Assembly (NCBI GenBank): GCA_036245525.1
Contig: BTPG01000006.1
Location: forward strand, 96,008,472-96,072,471
From: Semisulcospira habei
Lineage: Eukaryota > Mollusca > Gastropoda > Semisulcospiridae
Direction: 5' to 3'
Length of the DNA stretch: 64,000 nucleotides
Position 1 is the stretch's first letter, and each line of letters begins with the position of its first letter. The notes under the pieces are model-generated. The model did no database searches. It saw only the letters and a list, made by a program, of their open reading frames with translations, and was not told where the DNA came from. Both the position numbers and the translations under genes were made by a program. This document shows, one piece after another, positions 31,546 through 42,603 of the stretch.

Positions 31546-32025
31546 TTACTGCATGATAAATGGGTCGACAACTTTGGGTATTGTTGGTAATGTGGAGACT
31601 TCTGTTTTTGATGATGGAGTGTTTAATTTTTTGGTCACTGTACGAGTGTGCGGCTTGTATTTTTTGTATAATTGGTAAGCTACAAAACCAGATCCGACAA
31701 CAAATGCGGCAACTACATATTTTGCTGTTTCAGAATTAGACTGGGTTGAAGGTCTTTCACTTTGATGTGTGTGTGACAGGGGTGTTGAAAGTCCTGACAG
31801 TCCTAACGGTCCCAACGGTGTTGACGGCGGGTCACTTACATGAGCCTTTTCTGTTAGCGCCTGTAGCTGTAACTTTTTCTGCTTGCTCCATTCGGCTAAA
31901 CGTTTACCAGACTGAATTCTGCCTGGGTTTTTAATTTTTGTCACTGTGTGAATCGGGGTCTGGGCAGGATCCGAAACAGGGTTCATCTGTGGGGTCGTTT
32001 GGGGGGTCGTCTGTTGGTCGTCCAT
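31546..32025 (-). CDS. Polinton single-pass membrane protein, 159 aa
   Basis: I start at the ATG at 32023-32025 (TTGATAAAAATG). The product is a Thr/Pro/Gln-rich N-terminus, a basic segment (SGKRLAEWSKQKKLQ), a proline/leucine/serine linker, then one membrane helix (KYVVAAFVVGSGFVAYQLY). A basic KKYKPH..TVTKK stop-transfer sequence and a 35-residue tail ending VVDPFIMQ follow. The first 95 bases overlap the 183-aa gene out of frame. The same overlap is kept in copy 2 (35873 onward), where K(R)LAEY and the YKLWKKYKP membrane end are conserved. The function is unknown. Confidence 0.72.
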   Translation of the reverse strand: MDDQQTTPQTTPQMNPVSDPAQTPIHTVTKIKNPGRIQSGKRLAEWSKQKKLQLQALTEKAHVSDPPSTPLGPLGLSGLSTPLSHTHQSERPSTQSNSETAKYVVAAFVVGSGFVAYQLYKKYKPHTRTVTKKLNTPSSKTEVSTLPTIPKVVDPFIMQ

Positions 32026-32482
32026 TTTTATCAACAAAAAAATTTAATTTCGTGAAATCGATATGGCTGCTAGTTACAATTAATGTTACCAGTGGAGCAA
32101 GCAAATTACCGAACCTGTAGAATAAAAGGCAAGCTAATTTACCAATTGCACTCGTTACAATGGGGTTACTCTCGAGGTCATTTGTGAGATTTTCAATGTC
32201 TACAGGAAGGGCTTAACTCACAGCTTTTGAATATAAGCAGACAATTGATTTGCTCAAATCACGGGTCATTAGTGAAGCCATGTGTTGTTCATATTTAAAA
32301 TGAAGTTTAAATAAATCAGCAGCCATGAGGGATTGTATATCTTCGGTTGAATATTGCTTTCCGAGATAAGTTTTGGAATGACCAGAAATCACTACAGATA
32401 AAAGTCGTTCCCGCTTCGAATCTAAGTCTATGTTTTCTACAGCGCCAATATCATTTAATAATAGCAGTTCATCTGTGTTCAT
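31931..32482 (-). CDS. Polinton 183-aa protein (interrupted by one TAA)
   Basis: An ATG at 32480-32482 (TTATAAAATG) opens 183 codons to the TAA at 31931-31933. Codon 90 (32213-32215) is TAA, placed right after LYSKAVS. Past the stop the frame remains clearly homologous to the copy 2 protein: LPVD...DLES..IV.S.IGKLAC..FY.FGN..AP....I..SH.DF.K. This downstream part contains a hydrophobic helix (about residues 115-135). The first half holds LLLLNDIGAVEN and LMTRDLSKSIVCLY. The C-terminal 31 codons overlap the start of the 159-aa gene in another frame. The function is unknown. The nonsense codon removes the membrane segment. Confidence 0.78.
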
Positions 32483-32649
32483 TTTATAATAAAATATATT
32501 TTTAATAATAAGTGAAATAAAAAAAGCACTTACCTTTGAAACGAGGAGCTGTTTCGACTTAATTAGTCTCATCAGAAAGGTCAGAAACCTTTGACAGCTC
32601 AAAGAAGATGAAACATTTTTAGTGGTCACCTATTTTGTACCAAAGACCA

Positions 32650-32913
32650 CATGTCAAAGCCGAACAGGTGTGTTGCTCTCGGATGTAGTTTTGTGTGTGT
32701 CTGTGTGCTGAGCTGTGGTACATCCCTAGGAAAAACACTCGAACATGACACTCCCGGGCTGCGTAAACGCATATCACGTGAAAGTGTTTTTCCAACACAC
32801 CACACTAAGATAAAAATATTCTGTGGTGTGTAAAATTTGATGGTATGTACAAAAGCCGAGAGCAAATGTAAGCCGCTTATTCGTCGTAAGCCACTGTGGA
32901 ACTACTCCGTTAT
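32650..32913. other. Short gap, no supported gene
   Basis: A 60-codon plus-strand frame here begins with a Cys-Val-Ala-Leu-Gly-Cys pattern that faintly resembles a THAP start. The rest does not fit, so I do not call a gene. Confidence 0.4.
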
Positions 32914-33397
32914 TTATGCATTGCTTCCACTTGCTGCTGCTGCTTCTGCTGCTGCTTTTTCTTGTTTCTTTATATGAATAATTTCATGCAATTTTCGAAG
33001 TAAAGGGTTTTCATTTTCTATTTTACTCATTTTGTCAGAAATATTATTTGCAACCATTTCATTCATCTGTATATCTTTTTCTTTCAATCTTGCCTTTAGC
33101 TCCTTTTGAAGAATGACTTTTCTAATTTTTTCTGCCTTTCCCTCAAGGTTGCCATATTGTTTTATCATGGCTGACAATGACTGTAAGTTTTTTTTCATTC
33201 TCATACACAATTATTGCATCACAAATAGGTTTCATCTCTTCTTCAGTGTTATTTAAGCTTGATTTTAAATCCTGTACATCATCATTCAGTTTCTCCAATT
33301 CTTCTTTAAAACGAGCCACTCTTGCCTGACGATAACACAGCCGCTTACGAAGAAGACAGGTTTGTGCAATCGCACTTTTAGCAGAGTATTGTGTCAT
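32914..33397 (-). CDS. Polinton coiled-coil protein, one frameshift (~160 aa)
   Basis: This is the right-most gene of copy 1, unrecognised. The first frame starts at the ATG at 33395-33397. It encodes a basic N-terminus (LLRKRLCYRQARVARF) and a heptad-rich helix (LEKLNDDVQDLKSSLNNTEEE). At a run of eight A on the coding strand (about 33187-33194) the frame shifts. The second frame continues the coiled coil (NLEGKAEKIRKVILQKELKA, MSKIENENPLLRKLHEI) to an Ala-rich end at 32914. The homopolymer makes an indel or sequencing error likely; programmed slippage is possible but unproven. It may be a scaffold or DNA-associated protein. Confidence 0.65.
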
Positions 33398-34174
33398 GAT
33401 TGACTGTACCTAGCTCTGGGGTTTGGTTTTATACTAGAAAATATCTTAACACATATTAGTTCCAAGGCACGCCACAAGTCCTGTTCCTGTTCAAACTGGT
33501 TTGTTCATGTCTGATTTCGAGTGCAGAATAAAATCAGCAGACAAAACCAGGCAGTCTAACAAGCAGAGATATAAAACACCACTCTTACCACTTTTGACTA
33601 TCACTTTATGTGTATGCATGGAGTGCTGTGCCAACATCAAGTTAAAGCTTTTGTGTATGACCCAGCAGTTTTCTCAGGTACAAACTCCGTCAGCACTTTC
33701 TCAAGTGTGGTATCTAATAACAGTCAGGCCCAGCACCTCGAGTGCTGTATAAACAGTCATGCAGCTTCTCAAGTGCTTTGTAAACACAGCCATGTAGTTT
33801 CTCCAGTGTATTAAATAATAACAGTCAACATTAAACACCCCGAGTCAGGTTCATCAGTGCTTGTAATGTTGACATAAGCACGGGCCTCTCTTTGTGAAAA
33901 AGGGGTGGGGTTGTCTGTGATTTTACATTAAATGGAAAGGCCAGAAGGTTTTCATGAATACGGATTGAAGTGTGGTACATATCGTGACATGTGGCATATG
34001 AGATTTCGGTTTTATAGAGCAATCTAGTCCCGACATGAAAATGTGAATAATTGCAGCGCATTTATGGTATATCTGAATAGAGGTGGATGTCTTTCAGACA
34101 AGCGTAGACATGAGGTGTTTGTGTATGTGATAGCTCCAGGGTTACCAGCATGGGGGGGGGGGGGGGGGGACACA
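33398..34174. other. Right flank of Polinton copy 1, degenerate 40-bp repeats
   Basis: No gene. At about 33680-33830 there are three to four degenerate units of roughly 40 bp (CAG..TCTCAAGTG...GTAAACAGTCA / AATAACAGTCA), which may be terminal or subterminal repeats of the element. A G tract lies at 34152-34169. Confidence 0.5.
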
Positions 34175-34335
34175 ATGACTGAGTTAACCCCTTAAGTATT
34201 ATTTTTGATTTTCATAAAATTGTGGTTGTTTAAATAATAATGATTTAGGGGTAACTTCCAATGGTATTTACTCTGTGCCGGGGACATGGAAAATGGAGAG
34301 TCAAAAAGTTATAAATAAGGGTTTAACTCAGTCAT
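34175..34335. repeat. Inverted-end element containing TTAA
   Basis: ATGACTGAGTTAACCCCTT at the left pairs with AAGGGTTTAACTCAGTCAT at the right end, 161 bp in total. It resembles the TTAA-ended MITEs but has no central hairpin. A poly-A tract follows at 34469-34491. Confidence 0.65.
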
Positions 34336-34593
34336 TATGATAATGAAGCTTTAGTCCGCTCAGTATTACTATCTCTACACGCCACCAGATTTCTTTCTCT
34401 ACCCACTATCTAAAACACTATCTGGCCAGATACATGCAGTAGTTATGAGAAGGGGGAAGAAAGAACAAAAAAAAAAAAAAAAAAAAAAAAAACAAACTCG
34501 AAAAACTGTACAGCGCAAAAAAAAGTCATGCGGCTAAAAATGGAACAATTCAGGCTTGTTTGATCTTATTTCACGCTGCTGACAAATCCATTC

Positions 34594-35303
34594 ATCTGCA
34601 AGAGCCATAGATCCTCAAGAACCCCAGCAGTCTTGGGGGGTGGGGGGGGGGGGTTGGTGGGTTAATGACGATCTATGCCTACTACTACTAAAAATGTATG
34701 CATGCACCCGTTCAGGTTTTCACCTGTGCTGTCCAATCGTTGCTGTACCATCTGCCTTCTTACTCCTGAAACGAAACCCACCCAACTGCAAGAGGTATAA
34801 ATCCTCATGAGCCCCCGCAACTGCGGGGGCTCATGAGGATCTATGCCTCTTCCTGGGATAATCTGCGCTCTTGTTTCGCTCAAGCAAAGTGGATCCCTTA
34901 AGTTTTTCACCTGTCCAATCGTTGCTGTACCATCTGCTTTTTTACTCCTGAAACGAAAAGCACCCAACTGAAAGAGGCATAGATCCTCATGAGCCCCCGC
35001 AACTGCGGGGGCTTGTCACGATCTATGCCTCTTGCTGTGATAATCTACGCTCGTGATTTTCTCAAGCAAAGGGGATCCGTTAAGTTTTTCACCTGTCCAA
35101 TCTTTGCTGTACGAGTGCCATCTGCCTTCTCACTCCTGAAACAAAAACGACCCATCTGAAAGAGGCATAGATCCTCATGAGCCCCCGCAACTGCAGGGCG
35201 CTCGTTAGGATCTATGCCTCTTCCTGGGATAATCTACGCTCGTGATCTTCTCAAGCAAGGGGATCCATTAAGTTTTTCACCCAGAGGCATAGATCCTCAA
35301 AAC
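34594..35303. repeat. ~186-bp tandem array, each unit with a family-2 hairpin
   Basis: TTTTCACC recurs at 34717, 34904, 35086 and 35274, giving periods of 182-188 bp. Each full unit carries CTGTACCATCTGC-type sequence, then the 60-bp hairpin (34786-34856, 34972-35034, 35157-35225), then a CTCAAGCAAAG..GGATCC segment. The last unit is truncated. A degraded hairpin lies just before at 34594-34682. The hairpin stems differ at the tips, so the units have diverged since duplication. Confidence 0.88.
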
Positions 35304-35539
35304 TGCCTCAAACCGGCTGCAACTGGGTCAAACCAGCTTTGCGCATAGGCACCTGTGGAGGAAAAATGAACTGAAGTAACAAAATTTTTAACGAAAGAAA
35401 TCGATAATCGTTACTTTTATTTTTTAATTCGTTGAATTTTCTTTAACTTTTTAAAACCATTAACGCGTTAAATTTTCTTTAACCAAAATTTAATTTGTTA
35501 AATTGTTAAATTGTTATATCGTTAAATCTTCCAACCCTG

Positions 35540-35937
35540 AACAGTATACAACAGAAGAAATAGAATTACTCGCCTCTGAGGAGGTAATTAAACTGCATGC
35601 TAAATATGAAAAATACATTGGTTTGCTTATGACCCGTGACTTAAGTCGATCTCTCATATGTCTGTACACAAAAGCAGTTAGTCACTTCTTGCCTGTGGAC
35701 ACTGACAGTCTATCACATGATCTTGAAAGCAACTTTATTGTTTCAAGTTCAATCGGTAAATTAGCATGCATCATGTTTTACACGTTTGGCAATTACTTTG
35801 CCCCTGCGGTAGCATTATATATCACTGGGAGTCATGTAGACTTTTCTAAAATAAAATTTAAAGCAGAAGAAAATGGAGGACAGTCAGATGAACACACAAC
35901 CGAGCCCCGGCTTGCTTCAAATTCCAATGGTAACTAA
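35540..35937 (+). pseudogene. Polinton copy 2: 3' part of the 183-aa protein gene
   Basis: The frame resumes at the KQY codons (AACAGTAT at 35540-35547) and runs to a TAA at 35935-35937. It keeps (M)TRDLSRSLICLYTKAVS, then the LPVD...IGKLAC...FGNYFAPAVALYI membrane helix that copy 1 lost to a nonsense codon. With 17114-17252 it makes one gene split by the 18.3-kb insertion. Confidence 0.85.
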
Positions 35938-36236
35938 GGCTAAAAGCCGCAGCAGGCTTGAGGTGGTAAAAAGATTAGCTGAATATAACAGACCAAAAAA
36001 TTACAAATACAGGAAAAGGCTCATGTAACTGACCTACCACCACCACCATCAACAGCATCATCACAACCACCACCACCACCCCCACCACCACAAAGTGAGA
36101 GACTAGCTACTGAACCTGCCACACAACAGCATAAACCTGGAATAACAAAATACTTTGTTGGCGGATTTGTTGTTGGATTTGGTTACATAGGTTACAAGTT
36201 ATGGAAAAAATACAAGCCACAAACTTAAACAGTGTC
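35873..36236 (+). pseudogene. Polinton copy 2: 159-aa membrane protein relic
   Basis: An ATG at 35873 overlaps the preceding gene out of frame, as in copy 1. It reads through VVKRLAEYNR to a TAA at 36026. A frameshift then leads into a CAC/ACC-rich proline/histidine stretch and the conserved membrane helix and basic stop (FVGGFVVGFGYIGYKLWKKY). It is broken. Confidence 0.8.
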
Positions 36237-36366
36237 AAAAAAAAAACCCAGAAACTCAAAAAGCAAAGCAAAGTGTCCCCACATTATCAGCAGCACCCAA
36301 AGCTTTTGATCCATTTTAAATACACTGAATAAATTTATTATTTTAATTTTTGTTGCATAAGAAAAA

Positions 36367-36559
36367 ATGAGCGACACAAAGAACATAATGAATCTCGTCT
36401 ATCACTCTGTCATTCTAAGTGGACTTATGGTCGCATACAGGTCTTCTCAAAATGTGTTCTGCTGAGCTGGGCAAACTAGATTTTGAAGACAGTGCTAAGC
36501 TAGTTGCGGTGCAAATTTCTTGTTAAGCAAGGAATTATTCCAGAAAATGTATCTATGTA
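36367..36559 (+). pseudogene. Polinton copy 2: 76-aa hydrophobic protein relic
   Basis: It opens with an ATG at 36367 and NLVYHSVILSGLMVAY, stops at TGA (36463-36465), then resumes in another frame with GKLDFEDSAKLVAV. It is homologous to 31280-31510. Confidence 0.8.
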
Positions 36560-36568
36560 AATAAAAAT

Positions 36569-36989
36569 ATTGCAACATTGGCTGTTATCATTGGCAGTGC
36601 TGTGGTCAATGCACTTGCTTTCAGTGCATCAAACTATCTCTTTTCAAAAGTTAGTAAAGAAGAAATGAGATGTCACAATGATGCAGCAGAGAAACTAGCA
36701 CAGGTGGAACAGGAATACAAAAAAACGAAGAATAGAAAGACTTGATTTTATCAATGCAAAACACAGACTGGAAGGTCAAACGCAGCATACATTTTTAAAT
36801 GTTGATGACACTATTAAAGAATACTACCTAGTTACTGGTGAAGACATGACCATACCACAACCTAAAATTAGCGATTATTACCAACCCAGCCCACAACAAA
36901 GAAATGGAGAAATAATCTTTGTTTTAGTAGGCATGACATTTGTTTATTTCACAGGAGTTTTTCTTGCTAGAAGAAATGACAAGCGTTGA
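36569..36989 (+). pseudogene. Polinton copy 2: 144-aa membrane protein relic
   Basis: The initiator ATG is ATT here (36569). The N-terminal helix (IIGSAVVNALAFSASNYLFS) and the C-terminal helix (IIFVLVGMTFVYFTGVFLA) are conserved. A frameshift in an A run near 36720 breaks the coiled-coil part. Confidence 0.82.
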
Positions 36990-37948
36990 GGCTAAACTAT
37001 CCAAAATATATTAATCCCCAATTGGCTACTGGAAAGGAAAACCTGCAATAGAAAAATTGTCTGCTGCTGCAGGCAGTGATGTTATGCTCGAGCAAGTAAA
37101 ACATTGGCTGCAAAAATAAGCCATAAGGCAGATATATTTACCTGCTCCAAGAAAAATAGTAAAACCACATTTTGAAAACACCATCCCTAATGACACACAC
37201 CAAATGGACCTCTGGTTTCTTCCACATGATACTATAAGGAAAAAAAATGATACAAATAAGCACTGACTGTTGTTGACATTGCCTTGAGATTCAAGGACCC
37301 TGAACCTATAACTGACAAGAACGCTAATACTGTGGCGGCAGCATTATCATTGTTATATAGTTGGGTCTCTTTAAAATACCCTAGGCTTGTATAAGCTGAT
37401 GATGGAAGTGAAATTAAAGGTGCAGTTAATCAATTATTTGCAAAGCATGGTATGCTAGTGCGGCGAGGCATACCGGTAATGCATAGATCTCAGGCAATTG
37501 TTGAAAGCTTTAACAAACAATTATCGGAGAGACTTTTCAGTTATCAGTATTCTAAGGAACTCAAGCACGACACACGACACACTGAGTGGGTTAAGAGATT
37601 ACCATCTGTGGTAAAAGCAATGAATAACGAGGGTCACCTCAAACCTGCTGATGCTATTAAATTAAAAACAATGCTGCCACCACCAGGGCTAAAAAAAAAA
37701 CCCACTTGCTCCTGACACAAGTTTGTTTATGAAACAGGTAAGATATTTATATCAACCTGGTGAGGCAGGGAATGATGTAAAAATAGGGCAACTGATCCAA
37801 TATGGTCTAGTCTGTTCACAATGTAAAAAAAAACACAACAGTTCCTGGTAACCCATCTATTTATTATCTATATGAACCTGCTCCTCAGAGGGCATTTGTC
37901 AGAGAGGGATTACAAATTGTTCCCCTGGACATTGTTACTCATTTTTAA
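36990..37948 (+). pseudogene. Polinton copy 2: RVE integrase relic
   Basis: Recognisable blocks are IYLPAPRKI, PNDTHQMDL (first Asp kept), HRSQAIVESFNKQLSERLFSYQYS (Glu kept), VKAMNNEGHLKPADAIKLK and MKQVRYLYQPGEAG. The second Asp region (DDGSE) survives in a different frame after an in-frame stop. There are multiple stops and frameshifts. Its 3' end overlaps the convergent polymerase relic by 14 bases, as in copy 1. Confidence 0.87.
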
Positions 37949-38694
37949 CCATTTTAGCAATTTCATAAACTAATTCATCAATCAGGTCATCAACTTGTTC
38001 ATTAACTATTTCATCAGATAACTTAAGCTGGTAGTGCCCAGTTGCATAAGCCTTTTCCTTACTGTAAAATACACGTTTTCTATCACCAACGGCAAGTGAC
38101 TTCTTATGTGTAGTGATCATGTCAAGATTATGTTTGTTTGACCTCAGTTTCTTGTTGGGATAATCAGGCATTAGTTTTCCATCTAAAACTTGCTTATAGT
38201 GTTCATGACGGATATCTTTATTTTTTTTATCGCTGTTTTATTAAAATACCTTTTGCTTTAGACTGCCTTTCTGGTGCAGTATGGAATACATTTTTGATCT
38301 CAGTCCAATGTACTCAACTATTGGCACTCATCCTTAAACATCCTAGGCACTTTCTTGTTTTGTGTGCTGTATAGTGGGTGATCGTTTGGATAATCTGACG
38401 AGTCATAGTGCTCTAGCTCTGTTTTTATGTCTTCATAAAAGTCTTCAGTTGGCACGTCTATGATCATAGAGTCTGTATCAGTGTATAACAGCCAGCAGTC
38501 TGGATACTTCAGTTTAAAGTAATCATAGTAGAATTCAAGCACCAACAGCTTTGACAGTTCAAATATTGCCATACAAATGAATACTGGCTTGTTGAGATCA
38601 ACAACCTGTTTTTTTTTTTTGAGTGTCACTGCATACAATGATGGATATAAACTCTTTATACCCTGTGTATTGTTGCTTGCCTGTAAGTTTAATA

Positions 38695-38855
38695 AAAAAT
38701 GTTTAGGGCTTAACGTCTTTTGTCCACCACGAGGGTGATTTCAAAGACGGGGACAACGAAAAAGGGTCTGAGCAAATTTTGACCCAAGCTGGATTCGAAC
38801 CCGGGACCTTTTGGTCTGGAGGCAAACGCTTTTACCACCGAGCCACCCAGCTCCC
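38695..38855 (-). mobile_element. tRNA-derived SINE
   Basis: Read on the minus strand, it starts GGGGAGCTGGGTGGCTCGG (A-box-like TGGCTCGGTGG) and has a perfect B box, GGTTCGAATCC, about 40 bases on. A non-tRNA body with CACCCTCGTGGTGGACAAAAG follows. A 15-bp target duplication (CCTGTAAGTTTAATA, 38680-38694 and 38856-38870) flanks it. It interrupts the polymerase relic. The same SINE is at 42721-42879. Confidence 0.9.
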
Positions 38856-39231
38856 CCTGTAAGTTTAATAGCTCCTGATTCCATTGTGACTCAACTCACA
38901 TCTTTATGGTGATGTGGATTTTCCATTGTCTTGCTGAAACAGGCATTGTTCATAAGCTTAAATAAGTCTTTGTCAAATTCAGTGTTTCTGTCCCTTGCAC
39001 AAAGGGTTGTGTTCTTCATTATGTAATCCTTAATAAAAGCACACTGATCAAATTCAACGCCTCTGTAAACCTTCTTAAGTACTAACCCATGCCTGATGTA
39101 AAACTGCAGTAGGCAATAGTGACAAACATAACTGAATTTGTCATTTAAATTTAGCAGAAGTTTAGTGTCTTCTTTTCTTCCTGTCAAAGACATTTTTTTT
39201 TCAATTGCTAATGGATAATCATTCCGTTAGT

Positions 39232-40643
<1,412 letters not shown>

Positions 40644-42603
40644 TGACTTCAAAGATCCAATCTTTCTCATGATTCCGATCATGAGTCATAATACAGTTTG
40701 TTATGTATGTTGTATCACACTGTGACAAATCATGTAGCCGAAAAAATTTCAAGGGCAATAATTCAGTCATGGCCCAGCCATAAAGGTTATTAGCATCAAG
40801 GTATGTAATGTATGACCTTGACCTTGAGGGTTCATGTTCATCAAGATACTTGTTGTTTGCTTTGGCATAATTATTTGCTGCATGCTATACTTATGCCGCC
40901 TCTCAAACCACGTTCCACAATGTCAACCATCGCTGAATCAGAGAGCAGGTCTGTCTGTATCTTACTGGATTTTAAAAATGCATCCCATGTCATGCCAGGA
41001 CTAGTTATGTAGCTAGCTGGGTCAAGACTGTTGTGCAACAAACCCTTTTCAGGGTAACTCTCAAATACGTCTGCTAGCAAGCAAACGTCAGCTTTTAAGT
41101 ACTGGTCATGGTAGTCACCAATTGTTTGACATCCTAGTCTACCCCATGCATCAAGAGGATGCTGGTACTCAGAGTCAGAAATTCCTTTACCATTTAGTGT
41201 AAAATAAAATTATCTTTTTGAGGCAGAGACGTTTCATCAAACACAACCCAGTCATCAACATATTCATAGGGATAGGCTCCCTTTTTGATTAACTCTGGTT
41301 CAAAGTATTTAGCTGTTATTGGAAATGCTCTCAATCCTTCTGCCAGACTGGCAAGTCCTGAGGACAAAATAATGCTACTTGGAGTCATAAAAGACTAATT
41401 TGTTGTCTAACCTAAAATTTAAGTACTTTTCAGTTGTCTGGGCAATACAACTAATATTTTTGTAAGACCCATCTACAGCATGCATGACAATGTGTGAATC
41501 ATACCCTTTCAGATTGTGGAAAAAGATAGGCAACTTATATTTTTTCAGGATATATTTTTAGTTTTAAGTTACATGCGTTATGTGCAGCACCTCTGTAACA
41601 CCCAGTTATGTGGTCGTGGTCACAAACTTTATCACCCCCCAGGTGTTCTTCACAAATCCAACATACCTCTGTTGCATTAAAATCCAGTTTATCCTCTTCT
41701 GTCATCATCAAAGGCATTTGACATGTTGTGAGATATTGTACTATCTTACTGTGTAGTGTTGTCTCATTTCTGTTAAAAACACACCTGCCACATTTTCACC
41801 TCTGTAGATAACAGGTTCTCTATGTCCACCGTCTGACCTAACAAGAATGTATCTGAAGGAGCACACTACTTGGTCGCTTAATTTTACAGTCTTTGCTAAT
41901 GTTTCTGGAACAGGACCTTCATATGGAACAACTAGTGATTCAATATCTGCATACACTGCAAATGGCAGCTTTTGCTGATTTTTATGGTTCTTGAAATATA
42001 CCTTGCTGCCAGGATCTGGATACCTAAGTATTGTTTGAATGTCATCAGCCGACCTACAGTGTTGAGCATGCTTATGTGCTACTTTACTGGAGGAAAACCT
42101 TTGTAAACATTTATTACACAATTCCTGTTTCCCATCATGTTTTGATACATGCCCGTGAATTAACTCTGACATACTCCTGATAATTGTGTAGTGACCACCG
42201 CCATCACCATTCCTTTTTAGTAACATGTCAACGTGTTTATCTTCTGGTTGTCTGTAGGTTGGGGCAAGTGGTGATACTTTAATTGGTTGCAACTTATTAT
42301 CAGACTCAGTGTCCTATACATATACGTTCACAGAAATACCAGGATTTAATTCTTCAAACAAGTCTATATCCTTCACCTTAGGCTACGTTCATGCTAAGCC
42401 CGGCAAGTTGCCGTCAGCCAGTTGCCGTCTGCAAATTGCCGTCACCAGTGTTCACGGTAGAGCCCGAAGTTGCTGTCCGGCGAATTGCTGCCACTGTATA
42501 CAAAGATGGCGCTTTCCAGGCGGAAGAGACGCATACTCTTGTGGTATATTTTACAAAACAGATTATTAAAACGGAATTCGCGCAAATATAGCGCGCACCC
42601 AAT

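Larger units (their letters stand above)
19261..33397. mobile_element. Polinton/Maverick-type element, copy 1 (nearly intact)
   Basis: At least fifteen genes span 14.1 kb. They include family B DNA polymerase, RVE integrase, packaging ATPase, a candidate double-jelly-roll major capsid protein and a candidate penton protein. This combination defines the Maverick/Polinton (adintovirus-like) group. Genes face both ways: a minus-strand block at 19.3-21.5 kb, plus at 21.6-22.8, minus at 22.8-24.1, plus at 24.1-29.9 and minus at 29.9-33.4. Only five lesions are visible: TAA in the ATPase, polymerase and 183-aa genes, and homopolymer frameshifts at about 20115 and 33190. This suggests a young insertion, or one with few assembly errors. 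True termini were not identified. Confidence 0.9.
17246..35539. mobile_element. 18.3-kb insertion inside Polinton copy 2 (hAT-like ends)
   Basis: The left end reads GAGGGTTGATAG and the complement of the right end reads CAGGGTTGGAAG. Both are followed by AT-rich subterminal sequence with TTAAAGAAA..TTTTCTTTAA blocks. An 8-bp duplication (AACAGTAT) flanks it. Short YAGGGTTG-type inverted ends with 8-bp duplications are typical of hAT transposons, but no hAT transposase is visible. The interval contains Polinton copy 1, a MITE, a GGTCA array and the 186-bp tandem array. The simplest reading is a non-autonomous hAT element into which Polinton copy 1 and others later inserted. Polinton duplications are normally about 6 bp, which argues against these being Polinton ends. 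Confidence 0.68.

Noticed and set aside
25401..32482. Alternative genetic code with TAA as sense in Polinton genes
   Set aside because: The capsid, 183-aa and other genes of the same element use TAA as their true end, and hosts with nuclear recoding are not expected here.
32651..32833. Possible THAP-domain protein
   Set aside because: Only the first Cys-x5-Cys resembles THAP. The later Cys/His and AVPTIF-type residues are missing.
34594..35303. CRISPR-like array (regular repeats and spacers)
   Set aside because: The units are one continuous 186-bp repeat with no unique spacers and no cas genes; the context is eukaryotic.
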